DNA of 64,000 bases from Combretum micranthum (Eukaryota > Streptophyta > Magnoliopsida > Myrtales > Combretaceae), in the NCBI GenBank assembly GCA_024138025.1, contig JAMXBD010001365.1, forward strand, positions 248,001 through 312,000. Direction: 5' to 3'. The first letter of the stretch is position 1. Each line of letters opens with the position of its first letter. This document shows positions 48,152 to 59,247 of the stretch, one piece after another. Below the pieces are notes generated by a model, which was not told where the DNA came from, did not search any database, and worked only from the letters and a program-made list of their open reading frames with translations. A program made the position numbers and the translations under genes.

Positions 48152-49561
48152 TTGGCCTATCTGAATCCCTAGAGCCACTAGTCTACTAGGCTCTTGCAGT
48201 CTATTGCTTTATGTCCTCGTTACCCACACTTAAAACATAACACTTGTGGGAGAACCTTCTTTGTTCAGAACCTATGGTTGTACCTAACCTTACCACATGA
48301 AAAGCAAGCATTGTCAAGCCACTTGCAATCCTTGATATCATATGGTTCATAGCATCTGGTACACTTCCTTTCAATACCCTAAACTGCTGATTTAACCTCT
48401 TGTGTGATAGGTCTCTTTCTCCTATCTTGGGTAAGGGTACTAGTAGCGAGCACTTAACTAAATAGACTTAACTTCTTTGTGCTTTTTGCCTCTTTTATCT
48501 TTTGTAAGCCTTGCTTAATTATCTTTGCCTTGTTGACCATTGCAGAGTAATTGGTCAAATCCATTAGGTTCACATGTGTTGAATTTCATGCACTAACCCT
48601 GTAATAAATCTGCTCACCTTGGCATCCTCGCTCTCTTTTAGAGGATCTGAAAAATCTCATTAACCTATTCAACTCTGCTTCTTATTCTTCAATAGTCATA
48701 TAGCCTTACAGTAGAGTGTAGTACTCTTGCAGCATCTAATGTTTAGTGCTTTCAATGAAAAACTCCCTATAGAAAGCCTGTTGGAATCTTTCCTAGGTGA
48801 TCACTCCTATCATCTGTCTTTTAGTGCTTAACGACCAGTTATTTGCTCTCCTAGTTAGCAAATAAGAAGCATACTCTACCTTCTTGTTTTCGGGAATATC
48901 CAAAGCAGAAAAGGTCTTTTCCACTTCCTCCATCCATAATTGAGCATCTAGCAACCTCCTAGGCTTTAGCTCAAACTTGTAAACTAAGTCTAAAAACTAT
49001 TCAAACTTAGTACATCAGCATGTTTAGCCTTATTGCCACCATTACCATTCGGTCCGTGGGTCTCTTACCTCCAGGCCTCAGTATTGGTCTCACTTGTATA
49101 TCCTGACGCGTATTCACGTGTTGTTGCATAACTACCCCTAAGAGGGTAATTATAGTTTGCATAAACTGAGTAGCATCAATTGGTGCCTGTTACTTGCATG
49201 TAGGGGTGGTGGTTATGGTGGTAGGTCCCTAGGTAACTGATTCAAGGGTGGTTGGTTCATAGTTAGCTAGTTTAAAGATGGCTATCCTCTGTTAACTTCT
49301 TCCTCACCAGTCTTGGAGAACCAACATCAGGGGCTCTTCTTTAAGGTGACATTGTATAAAGGTAAACACACAAAACATAAGAAAAAAGGTAAAGCAAACT
49401 AAAAGGATCAAAATACTATAGTAAACTACTAAATAACAACAATACTAACCTAGAGAAGCAACCTCAGCCATTTGCTACCCCACTCATCATTGCTCACCAT
49501 CCTATGGAGTTCATAACTTAGATCTAGCAAGATTTATAACTTAATCTGATACTACTTAAGT
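48152..49561 (-). pseudogene. Gag of the Tekay-like element
   Basis: The minus strand starts at an ATG near 49471 (MAEVASLG-stop). It carries the gag core RLLDAQLWMEEVEKTF, SALDIPENKKVEYASYLL and TRRANNWSLSTKRQMIGVIT, then ERFQQAFYREFF, where a stop stands for the expected Trp. Later come EEAELNRLMRFF-like sequence and a CCHC zinc knuckle at 48196-48237 (C-F-K-C-G-stop-R-G-H-K-A-I-D-C). Gag would build the capsid and bind RNA. The knuckle is immediately followed by the nested element. Confidence 0.75.
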
Positions 49562-51388
49562 TGTAACGCCTTAAACTGAAAGCATTAATAGTCCGCCACA
49601 TCTCCTCACTAGAGATGGATGTGCCAAGGCTCAGATTCTACTAAACCACAATTGAAACAAGATATAGCTCCAACATCTCGCATAAAAGGAAACTTTTAAA
49701 ATATTCTTAAAACATCTCAACACCTCAGTTAGCATAAACCAAGCCCTAACTTACATCAAACTTAAAATCGGAATATAAAAAGGGTCTCATCAATTCAAGA
49801 AACATAAAAACTATTTAAAACTTTATAAAGTCTTTAACTTTAGCTATTTTCAATCTAAAATATCTAATAGTCAACTAGAAAATCGGCTCCACTATCGTCT
49901 TCCCCATAGTCTACTAGACATCATAACCTGATAGATCAAACACTTTATGTTCTTCACCTGATTCTGAAAAACAAAAGGAGTGAGTGCAAGGCCTAGTACA
50001 CTAAACTACAATCACATGCACATGAACAAACATTGTAAATTCACATGCAATATAGCAACATATGCAACAATCATAGGTTATTATCTTTTATTAGCCAAAC
50101 AATCAACACAGTTTAGAACTATTTACAACTATTTCTAAACTTGGAATGACTCATGACTCCATAAAACACAAATACATATATACTTAGATACTTATATATA
50201 TACTGGTATTGGGTACTTCCCATACACGCTGGGTACTGTATTTGTACCACTCCTAAACTATTGGAACATCTCTATGTACAACTCCACTCAGGAGAACGTC
50301 ACACACAAATCATCAGCATACCATCCTAGTAACACCAGTACTGCTGATCTACTAGACCTAGCCAAACACAAGCAACAATTAATTTAAAGCTAGATAGCAT
50401 TAAGTTCATTTGCAGTTTCTAAGCCTACATTCACAAATAACAACCAAGGTAAGGACGTACTTGAAACAATGTTTGGAACAGGTAAATTAACTTCACCAAA
50501 AACACCTCATCACAAGAAAACACTAACTCAAAACTTGATTTAAACAATAAAATAGATTTCTAAGGTTTTCTAGCCTCCTAAACTATCAAGAACTACAATT
50601 ACTCTAGGTTTAGATATGCGTTACTACTTGGATTTGAGAGAATAAGATATAAAACTAAGGATTAAGGTGTTTAAGAAGATCAAAAGAAGGTTTTAAAAAA
50701 AGGCTACACATTCCCCCTATTGGTCATGCTTGTGATAGAAGGCATGATAGCCTCGGGAAGGAAAGAAAACATGATACACTCATGTCACACCCATTATGGG
50801 GGGTGTGACCTCCATTACGGCCATGATGGGGGTGGTGATGGCCATTACGGCCTTTGTCACAACCGTAATCAACTTGGATTCGCCACACCAAGAAGATCAC
50901 AGCCCGTTTCATAGCGGTGACTCCTATACACACCTTTGTTCGATCCAAAACATTAAAAACTCCAAAAGAAAAGCTTTTATTCATCTTAAACCATGTAAGT
51001 CCAAAAGGAATACATCTTTTCACTTATAAAGCATTGTATAAGCATGATACCTCAATTTCCCTTTTTCTTTTGAAAACACAACTGTAACCACCAATAAGTT
51101 GACTTAGAGGTTCCCAATCTCTCACCAAAAACACAAAAACCTTTAATACAATGATACAAATTCAGAAACGACAACTCCTTAGATCAACAAAGGATTGAAA
51201 GGATGAAAACTTACCTATTTATTGGCCTATAGGTTCCTTGGAACAAGATACTATCTTGGGAGAGTCTTAAGGTTTGGCTTCTTGTAATACTATGTAGAAA
51301 GAGAGATACGTTTCTTTTAGGTAAGGGTTAATAATACTTATTTTATTAAGAAAGACTTATTTGCCCTCCTATTTAACATCGCATGGCA
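49562..51388 (-). repeat. LTR B (5' LTR) of the Tekay-like element
   Basis: 1827 bp, TG...CA ends, matching LTR A along its length. Its intact sequence near 50185-50210 shows the empty site of the nested insertion in LTR A. At 50800-50870 short CCATTACGG/GTGATGGCC units alternate in both orientations. The acceptor-like tract and acidic frame (ESGEEHKVFDLSGYDV) lie near 49964 on the minus strand. Confidence 0.85.
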
Positions 51389-51438
51389 TCTTGTGTATTG
51401 AAACTAATGAAGATGTCAATTCTATAAGTGGGAAAGTA

Positions 51439-51678
51439 TGTGATACCCCTCAAATATAATGTAGTGGAACTCTAATTATTGAGTTGCCTTTTAGTGTAAT
51501 GACTTGGAGTTTATCAGAACTCTTAAGTTAAACGTGCTCAGTGAAAAGCAATCCTAGGATGAGTGATCTCTTAAAAAGTAGCTGGCAATGGCATCAAGGA
51601 TAAAACTGTGTAGCGTTTGGTCAAGACAGACAATATCTTAGTGGGTAGAGTTTCAAAGCGATAAATAGAGTAAGGACA
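51439..51678 (+). mobile_element. Cassandra-type TRIM LTR carrying 5S rRNA-derived sequence
   Basis: The block starts TGTGATACCCCTC and ends AGTAAGGACA, about 240 bp. Inside, 51514-51579 closely follows the 3' half of plant 5S rRNA: TCAGAACTC, AAGTTAAACGTGCTC (A-box region), CCTAGGATGAGTGATCTC (C-box region). Downstream pieces (GGACAAAACnGTGT-like, GACAATATC, AGTGGGTAGAG) fit the rest of a Cassandra LTR. Cassandra is a short non-autonomous LTR element known from many vascular plants, with a 5S promoter in its LTR. TTGTATGGATGCTTGG directly after the LTR may be a worn primer site. No second LTR was seen. The assignment rests on remembered 5S and Cassandra sequence. Confidence 0.75.
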
Positions 51679-53680
51679 CTTGTATGGATGCTTGGAAATG
51701 GATGGGTTATATTGATGGAAGCCTAACATTGCCCTTAAGATAATGTAACTTCTACTCTTGGTCCTAATTTTGTGATAAATATCATATATATTGTACAAGA
51801 GTATTCAGTTACTCAAAGTTTAGAGATGCTAAAGGCTATGTTGTATGAATGACTTAAATTAAAGATAATAATTATTGATTTGAATAGATTAGCTACATGT
51901 AATATGTGTTACTTTCTCATGTTGTTGTATTTACGTGACTACGCCAGAAGTATTAGTGCACCCCCTTGGAGCTTCTACTTTTTAAAAAATTTAATATGTG
52001 ATTAAATATTATTTATAGGATCTTAGGACTTGGAATTAGGTTTAACACTAGATAGTTTACATAATTATGTAAAAGTTACAAAGTAATAATGTAATGGAAA
52101 TGAAAAATATTAATATAAGACAGGAAGAATCATTAATTTTCTATAATTTGTAAATTTTAGTTGTCTAGCACTTTAGCATATTCATATCACTGTATAAGTA
52201 TATGGTGAGCTATGTTGCTTGGTTTCAGGATATGACATTTATATACTATGAGATTTAAAATATAACATTATTCATGCATAATTAAGAAAGTTACCTGTTG
52301 ATCAGAATAATTATAAGATTTAAATGAGGAATACTCAATCAACCAAATTGTAATTAATAGTCCAAGTACTTTTCAATATAAGAAGAAGCCTCTTCTAATC
52401 TCATTATTAAACTAGTATTTATGACAAGTCTTATATAATTTTTTGTTATAGTAAATTAGTAATTTGTTACCTTTGAGGTACAACAGAGGTAATATAAGGA
52501 TTATTCTTGTAATGGGTTCCATTACCTTATATATGCACAACTTTTTTTTGAAAATTTTATTCTGGTGTTAAAGGGTAGAGCACATCTACCATCAATTATA
52601 AAAGAAAAATTACAAAAATACAAATTAAACAAAAAAATAATAAAAATGCCAACATTATATGGCATTTAGAATCGCAATATAAATATTACATGCTTGTCGC
52701 ATCTAGAAATGACAATGTACTAAATTCAAAGTTGTGTAAAGTGTTATATCACATATGGCACTAGCGATGCAGCTCCATCGTGTCTATAGGTGCGATACAC
52801 GCTCAGTATCGCCATTCTATTCACAACACATTATATTGCCCAAACATAAGCACTTCTCTCTTCAGAATTGAGACACACATAAAAAAATCCCTTTCTTAAC
52901 TCTCTCTCTCTCTTTCAATATATCATACTTGGTACCTCAAGTTTTTTTTTTCCATTTTTATAATCGACTATCTAAACTTAACTATGAGAACTTTATCCAT
53001 TTTTATAATAAAATAAACTACCTAGCTTTGGTTTTAAAAATGACTTAAAAATATTTGTTTATAAATTGATATTTTAAAACTTTAGGTCATTAATTACATA
53101 AATTTCTAAATTTGAGATAACAAACTTTTTTACCTTGATGGTATGACACCTTTTATTCCCTTTCATGTGAAATAGAGTTAATCGATATAATAATTACAAC
53201 TTACTAAAGTCACTATGTTAATATCAACCACATTTAACAAAACACACATGCACATATGCATACACAACATATATGCACGGGGCTTGTGTACACACGCACA
53301 CATGTAAACACACTTGCACATATGCGCATTGATGCGTACAACACAAAGACCTACAAAATTCCTTGTAGTATTTAGCATTACATATCCATTGATATGAGTA
53401 TTATATTCATTACACAAGATCTTACATATACAAATCATATCAAAAAATTATTAAATACCTTAATAATAATATTATACATATAATAGTGTATTTTATTACA
53501 ATATAACAAAAAGTATACATAACAATGCTTCCAACATTTTTATCTTGCATGATAATACAATATATGCAATGTATATCTTTATGTATATATGTATACATAT
53601 ATATAATAAATCTCTGCATATATAAGATGGCACGTATTACATCAAAAGGTTACAAATAAAAAAAATAAGGAAATAAAGAA
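51679..53680. other. AT-rich intergenic DNA with an alternating AC-rich tract
   Basis: No gene. Some of 51679-51850 may be Cassandra internal sequence. At 53240-53345 there is a CA/TG-rich, purine-pyrimidine alternating tract (ACACACGCACACATG-like). Confidence 0.4.
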
Positions 53681-53790
53681 GGTGTCAATGGTCTTGTAAT
53701 CTAGTGGCATCTTTCTTGGTCTCTCAAATGAGAGGTGTCAAGTTTGAATCCCCTGTCCCAATTGTGATGGCAAAAAAACAAAAAATAATA
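53681..53790 (+). mobile_element. tRNA-derived SINE, plus copy
   Basis: The A-box-like TAATCTAGTGG (53697-53707) and B-box-like AGTTTGAATCC (53741-53751) have tRNA-like spacing. The 3' end AATTGTGATGGC leads into an A-rich tail. The tail shares 18 consecutive bases (AATTGTGATGGCAAAAAA) with the minus-strand copy at 27.85 kb, and the A-to-B box distance differs by about two bases. Confidence 0.65.
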
Positions 53791-55339
53791 AATACACATT
53801 ATTCTTTTTTTCCCCAAATATATTAAGAATAGAAAAGTCAAATAACTTATTGCCATATTACATTACTTTGAAGGTGAAAATATATTAAGAATCATTGAAT
53901 GAGCACAATAGTATTTCTTATTTTCTAGTTCATACTGCAACTAATAAGGTGTAGAAAACATTCAAATATTCCTCAATGAAAATTTAAGTAGAGTAAATAT
54001 TGTAGTGTAATTTTTTAATCTACTCTTAATAATGATCATTCTTAAAAGAAATAAGTTTTTTTTTTCAATCCTCACTCTACTCTATTCAAAAATGGTAAAT
54101 ACTATAATAACTAGGTCCTACATAAACCTGGTATTTTCTGATAGTATATCTTTATCTTCTTTTGAGAATAATCATTTCAAAGAATTTCCTAAAATATTGT
54201 ATCCTTAGAAGATGAAATCAATCACACTTTGGAATAATTGCATCATATGCATTTATCATACACTTGCATAGGAACACATGTATACAAACTTGTTATACTT
54301 AACACTGGAAGCATTAAAAATCTCAAAAACTCTCAAAACATATTCAACCCATTAAAATTTATTAAACAATTCCATGATAGGGAAAAAAAAACCCGCAAAA
54401 CTACTCAATGACATAAATCCAGAGAATCTCCAAAAATAGAACTAAAACATGAACAATCCATCAATCATAAGAAATCAACATGATCATCCTCTCTAGTAAA
54501 ACTATCACAGAGTCCATCATTGGTATACAAGTCATGAAACATGTATATATGTAATCATACCAATTCATGTCATCATCATAATGACTAGAATATTGAAAAA
54601 AATGAGCTTAAAACATCCTGTACATACTAGATGCAGACATATGCATGCCACACCAACACTGTGTACTGCTTGTTGATTGATACAATGCAAATTTATTAAA
54701 TTTAATTAATTGCCATAAAACACAATCAATTGTGTAGACAAACTATTTCAAAGATGAGCTTCCTAAGCTTATATTGACTTATTCAGGTCATTGATTGAAC
54801 TTTTTGGACTTTCTCTGACTTGTCTTAGGTCTTAGGCCTTAAGCCAATTATGCAAAATCAAACAAAGCTGTCTAGCTTAGACACTCCTTATGCATTGCTA
54901 ACGAGACAATGTAGGTCACCTTCCGAAGACTTCTAACTTGTTAGGGTAGACTTACACTGATTGAGCAATCAACAAATGTATGTAATTAACTCTAGCTCAT
55001 ACTCGAAGATCTCAAAAACCACTAGAGTAGGGAGATATGCTTTCCTAATATATTGGATACACCTTCGTAATATATTAGGATACACTTACTCACTATGATA
55101 ATCCACTTTCCAATTCTATCACGGTCTCATCTCTTATAGGTAAGCCACTCACCTCTTTAGTAACATAATCTACACACAGTGTATACTTCCTTGCTACCAT
55201 GCTATGAGAATCATCCCTTAAATTTTAACTTAAGCATTAAGTAGCTTCGTTGGACAACCTTTTTTGTTCCACTTGCAAGTTCTCTATCTTATGCGATAAA
55301 AAATCTTCTTTGAATGCATAACAAGTCCAATTCTCTATC
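53791..55339. other. AT-rich DNA, possibly an old LTR fragment
   Basis: The stretch from about 54290 (CACTGGAAGCATTAAAAATC) weakly resembles the start of LTRs A and B (AAACTGAAAGCATTAATAG) and continues with similar ACATAAATCC/CATAAACCAAGCC-like pieces. It could be a diverged LTR of the same family, but I cannot align it fully. Confidence 0.25.
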
Positions 55340-55359
55340 ACTGAAAGTTGAAGACAAAC

Positions 55360-55872
55360 ATATGGTTCTGTTTTTCATTTAAATTTGAACCTAACCATAT
55401 GATTCGATTTGTAATTTTTTTGAATAAAAAATAATTGTTTGGTATGGTTCGGTTTGCAGTTCGAACTGTTTTTATTCATAAAATAAAAAGTATATTCTAT
55501 CGAAAAACTTTAATTACTTATTTACTTATCATTAATGCAAATATAAACAAAAATATTTAAAAATAATAATTTACCAAATAAATATGTACAGCTTATAAGA
55601 AGGAAATGATTTCATCATTATAAAATTATAATTGTGACAAGTCTTGTTTTTTTTTTTAATTATTATAAACTATGATTGTATACTAGACTTTATCTCATAT
55701 AGGACACAAAATTTAATTTGTTGTATGCTTATAACTAATATATTATCAATTATGTAAATCAATAAGTAATTAAAAAATAGAAGTAGATTAATTAGTAAGA
55801 CAAAGGGAAAAAAATATTCATGAGCTAAATACTAGAAGTTAAAGTCTAAAATCTATTTTATTTGTAGACAAA
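55360..55872. mobile_element. Left part of a possible hAT-like element split by a solo LTR
   Basis: Near 55360-55470 there are repeated GGTTCGGTTTG / GAACC units around ATTTTTTTGAAT. The counterpart is at 58740-58935. The outer left end is not clear and no 8-bp duplication was found. Confidence 0.3.
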
Positions 55873-56228
55873 TGTAAAGACCCGATCTCTATATCCCGAG
55901 ATTTAGAGTAACCGAATCCCCAACCACATATAACATTTGCACATTATATGTAAGGTTGTCCTAAAACTAAACAGTTTATGAAAATTGTTTGATCAAATCA
56001 TTTATACTTTGTAAAGAACTTTTAAATAGAACAAGATTTGCTAACAAAAGCAATCTATACATATTATTTACATCAATAACGTTTGCTTGTGTCAATACAT
56101 GACACTACAAAAAATTACATGTTTTCTCAAAACATAAGAATCCTAAGGGATCTTAGGTCTTTACAAAAAGGATTTGGCTTAACTATTAAGCCATATACAT
56201 AACTTCTCCATCGCAAAAAGTCTTCCGA

Positions 56229-56324
56229 AAGTCCAGGGTGATCGAATCTATTCGTCCCACTCATCCAAAAAATCTTCGAAATCGGACCCATAGCCAAGTC
56301 ATCGTAATACTCGTCTCCATGACC
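56229..56324 (-). other. Acidic terminal-exon-like frame in the LTR
   Basis: After CTGCTTGCAG the frame reads GHGDEYYDDLAMGPIS and remains open for about 65 codons in all. The first Gly codon is split after its first base, as in the related LTRs. No known domain. Confidence 0.4.
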
Positions 56325-57249
56325 TGCAAGCAGCAAAAGTGAGCAAAGGCCCCATACACAATAACCAATGATAAAAAGTCATCCCATTCATGTAATGCAT
56401 CATAGACAGTGGTTTTCTTTATTACATTTTGATTCACAAATCAACAAGAGGGTATTCAAACCCCGGTCACACTTCGAGAATCCAGGGATCCTGAGTACAG
56501 CAGCTGCTCAGGGGTTGATATAAGCAGTCCGAATACTTATATCTCCTATATTATTTCGTGAAGATAATAGCTTCATCTAGGGTTTAAAAGCCGTTGCCCG
56601 ACTCTACTTAAACTCATCCATAAATGAGACCTAGTTCAAGTTCCCATAAACCTTGAAAAATCAGGGTATTTCCCCTAAGTTTAAGCAAACGTTACACAGA
56701 TACAATCTATCCCTATCGGCTACCCACTTACCAAAAGAAATGCTATTGCATCATAGCGTACCATTGCATCATGGTAAGTCATGCATCATGACTTTGGTTT
56801 TAAGCTCCTAGCTAACATGTCATTGCATCATGACAGGTTTGCTGCTCCTCGGACCAGATTAAAACCGCGTAATAGATATCCAATTCATTCAATGTTAATC
56901 GAATTAATTAGGTCAAATTAGAAATGTCTGGTCCTAGCAAACATCAGACAAGTTTTGCGTACTAACCGTTAGAATAGACTAGGATCTCTCGGTGATGACT
57001 AACCGAAGAATCCTTAACTGTAATAGAATGTCACATAATTAATAAATCAACATTTATAAATTTTATTCTCACAAATATACATATTATATCGATCACAATT
57101 AATCAAAGACATCCAATTCATTAATTACAAGTCACAAATAAGCATTTAAACGTCTATTACATTCTAAATTACTTAATGCTCAAATAACAACTTTGGAAAA
57201 TTTTTAGAAAAAGTTCTTAAAATTCAAAACTCAGGGGATACGCGGGCAC

Positions 57250-57630
57250 TCACGCCGGCGGCGTTGAGCCAGTGTTCAATATTCTGAAAATATACACTGC
57301 ACAACGCTGGCAGCGCTCAAAGGTGTACGCCGTCAGCCTTTGCATCCTACGCCGGCGGCGTTGTTTCCAGAAGCTAGCGCACAATTAGAAGAAAGAACGA
57401 GCGCTGACTTCCTAGCGAAAGCGGCGGTGTCAGTCGGCTTTAAGAAATTTGGTTGTGGAATTTTCAACACCGCCTCTACGCCGGCGGCGTAGAAACTTAA
57501 ATTGCCAGGGTACGTTCTGAAGAACAGACGCTGGCAAATCCTTAACATTTAAAGCCGGCGGCGTTGCAAACGGCGTTAGGAAAAACGATTCTGTGGGCTT
57601 TCTACACCGCCTCTACGCCGGCGGGTAGAA
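57250..57630. repeat. Five GCCGGCGG boxes in the solo LTR
   Basis: GCCGGCGGCG occurs at 57254, 57351, 57480 and 57554, and GCCGGCGGG at 57617, mostly preceded by AC and followed by GTTG or GTAG. Each is close to a palindrome (ACGCCGGCGGCGT). The boxes stand out strongly from the AT-rich surroundings. Spacing is irregular (62-129 bp). Confidence 0.8.
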
Positions 57631-58734
57631 TCCCCAGATGTCGGGTACGTTTTAAAAACAAGCTTTTAAACGAAAATTCAAATCCCCTGCTTTTCCACTT
57701 TGTAAAATTCTAGGTTAAAACACTTCAAATCTTTCTCATTCACTTCCCACTTCATATACTCACTCCAACATACACTACTCAATTATAGCAACCCAAGGCA
57801 TGAATTCAACATCACTAAACACTTCAAAATCTACTTCCATCAATCCCCCACTCTAACTACTTTAAACTATCTTTGCTTCATCAAGACACTTCATATCACT
57901 ACAACAATACATGCATACTCTCACACACTCATATAACACATTCATAACTTATTCCATGCATGAACAACAATTTGATCAATCTTAAACTCAATCCATCCAA
58001 TAATCTATACATCTATTTCAAGAAAGGAAAATAAAACAACACAACACCCTTAACTAAATTAATTCAAGTACATATATTTATATACCTTGTCTTGAGAAAA
58101 CTTTGGTTTGCAACTTGTTATAAACCCTAACTTGAGCTTGGAAATGGAGTTGGAATTGGAAAAGAAAAGAAAAGGAAGAAGAAAAGGAAAATTCGGATAA
58201 AATTTGGCTGCCTTCAAAAAGTAAGTTAAATTAGCTTAATTTTGACTTTTTCACATTCCAAATTTACCCCTTAATGCATATAATAACTTAGGATGCATTT
58301 GGCTTTAATTTGAACTTCATTTGGCTTGTATTTAGGGCATAAATGCTAGCTTAATTACAAGAACTTAATCAACTAACTTAAGTAAAATTATGGTTGAGTT
58401 ATTAATCTAATTTAACTTAACATCTTAATGTGCACAAGACAACATTAATAATTTCATTACTCACACATTAATGCATATAAAACAAAATATTAATAGCAAC
58501 ATATACATATGCATAATCACCTATCTTAAACTACTAACAACATAACCATGCTCATTAAATTCAACATTTTAAAATAAATACTTAAACACATGGAATTTGA
58601 ATAAAATTGAAATCTAGGTCATTTCACAACATAATAATTAAAAATAAATGACAAATCTAATTTTATTCTCGTGAATGATACCTACCTAAGTTACAAATTT
58701 TAAAAATAATTATTTTTTAATGAAACAATTAAGA

Positions 58735-58935
58735 GTAAAAATAATACGTTTAATTTTTTTAAATATATAAAACAATTTCGTTTGGTTCGAACCATACGGT
58801 TTGGTTAATGATCCCGAATCAAACCGCGAACCGTTTTTTCTTTACTTAATTGAACCGCGAACCAAACCATTTAAAAAAAGAACCGAAATTTTGATTTAGT
58901 TCACGGTTCGATCGGTTTTTTTGACAACCCTACCC
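58735..58935. mobile_element. Right part of a possible hAT-like element
   Basis: Dense TTTGGTTCGAACC, AACCGCGAACC and CGGTTCGATCGG units end in TTGACAACCCTA, which reverse-complements to TAGGGTTGTCAA, a hAT MITE-like end. The solo LTR at 55.87-58.63 kb separates it from similar sequence on the left. Confidence 0.4.
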
Positions 58936-59247
58936 ATACATGCTGAACATTTCTACAAACATGGACTTGTTCCACTTCATAACAATGGAAACATTGATTT
59001 TGAGACTTAAATAAAGGGAACATCCATTTCGAACTATAATATAAGAATTAGACATTGGCACTTATGTAACTTAAACAATTTCACAAACATGAATTGTTAA
59101 AAATCAGGCCTACTAACTCTACTGGCCCAGTCCTCTTATTAACCAACTAACCCTACTTTTCTTTACTACCATAATGGGTATCTCACTTCCACACTCAAGT
59201 AATCATGAACCCTAATTTTCTCTCTCATGTTCTACTGTCGTGGTTAC
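58936..59247 (-). other. Possible LTR continuation of gypsy remnant copy 2
   Basis: On the minus strand this follows the sequence interrupted by the hAT-like element at 59.25 kb and contains GAGAGAAAATTAGGGTTC-like leader sequence. It may be LTR DNA of the adjoining remnant, but the boundary is not defined. Confidence 0.25.

Larger units (their letters stand above)
36027..51388 (-). mobile_element. Tekay/Del-like Ty3/gypsy element carrying several nested insertions
   Basis: Two collinear LTRs (36027-40539 including an insertion, and 49562-51388) bound an internal region with gag, protease, RT, RNase H and integrase remnants in the normal gypsy order on the minus strand. Next to the 5' LTR the minus strand reads AGTATCAGATT, a worn version of the TGGTATCAGAGC primer site. 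Next to the 3' LTR a purine tract (GAAGAGCAAAGA) sits where the polypurine tract belongs. After removing nested insertions the LTRs are about 1828 and 1827 bp. The outer flanks (TGGAG and TCTTG) do not match, so no target duplication is claimed. Stops and frameshifts throughout show it is dead. The Tekay/Del assignment rests on integrase wording and is an inference. Confidence 0.85.
55873..58626 (-). mobile_element. Solo LTR, 2.75 kb, with five GC-rich palindromic boxes
   Basis: Plus-strand ends are TGTAAAGACCCGATC and GGTCATTTCA, giving TG...CA. The minus-strand organisation matches the 33.0-kb solo LTR: start, GATGCAATG repeats around 56745-56840, a GGGGCCTTTGCTCAC stretch, TTGCAG near 56324, an acidic frame, and a GGGTCTTTACA end. 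No primer site or coding domain lies inside. The flanks do not give a clean 5-bp repeat (ACAAA left; ACAAC only if shifted one base), so the insertion history is less certain. Confidence 0.6.

Noticed and set aside
36022..51394. CTTGTG on both outer sides of the Tekay-like element as a target duplication
   Set aside because: It is not adjacent to the TG...CA ends on the left side (three bases off) and is not 5 bp; coincidence is likely.
51514..51579. Genuine 5S rRNA gene
   Set aside because: Only the 3' half of 5S is recognisable, several bases differ, and the surrounding sequence fits a Cassandra LTR.
53178..53438. Cys/Met-rich minus-strand frame of 86 codons
   Set aside because: The reading comes from the CA/TG low-complexity tract.
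53697..53751. Candidate functional tRNA gene
   Set aside because: A and B boxes are present but no cloverleaf or acceptor stem; the shared A-rich tail shows it is a SINE. No intact tRNA gene was found in the window.
56100..56115. CACTACAAAAAA, like the end of a CACTA transposon
   Set aside because: No matching inverted end or 3-bp duplication was found; it lies within the collinear part of the solo LTR.
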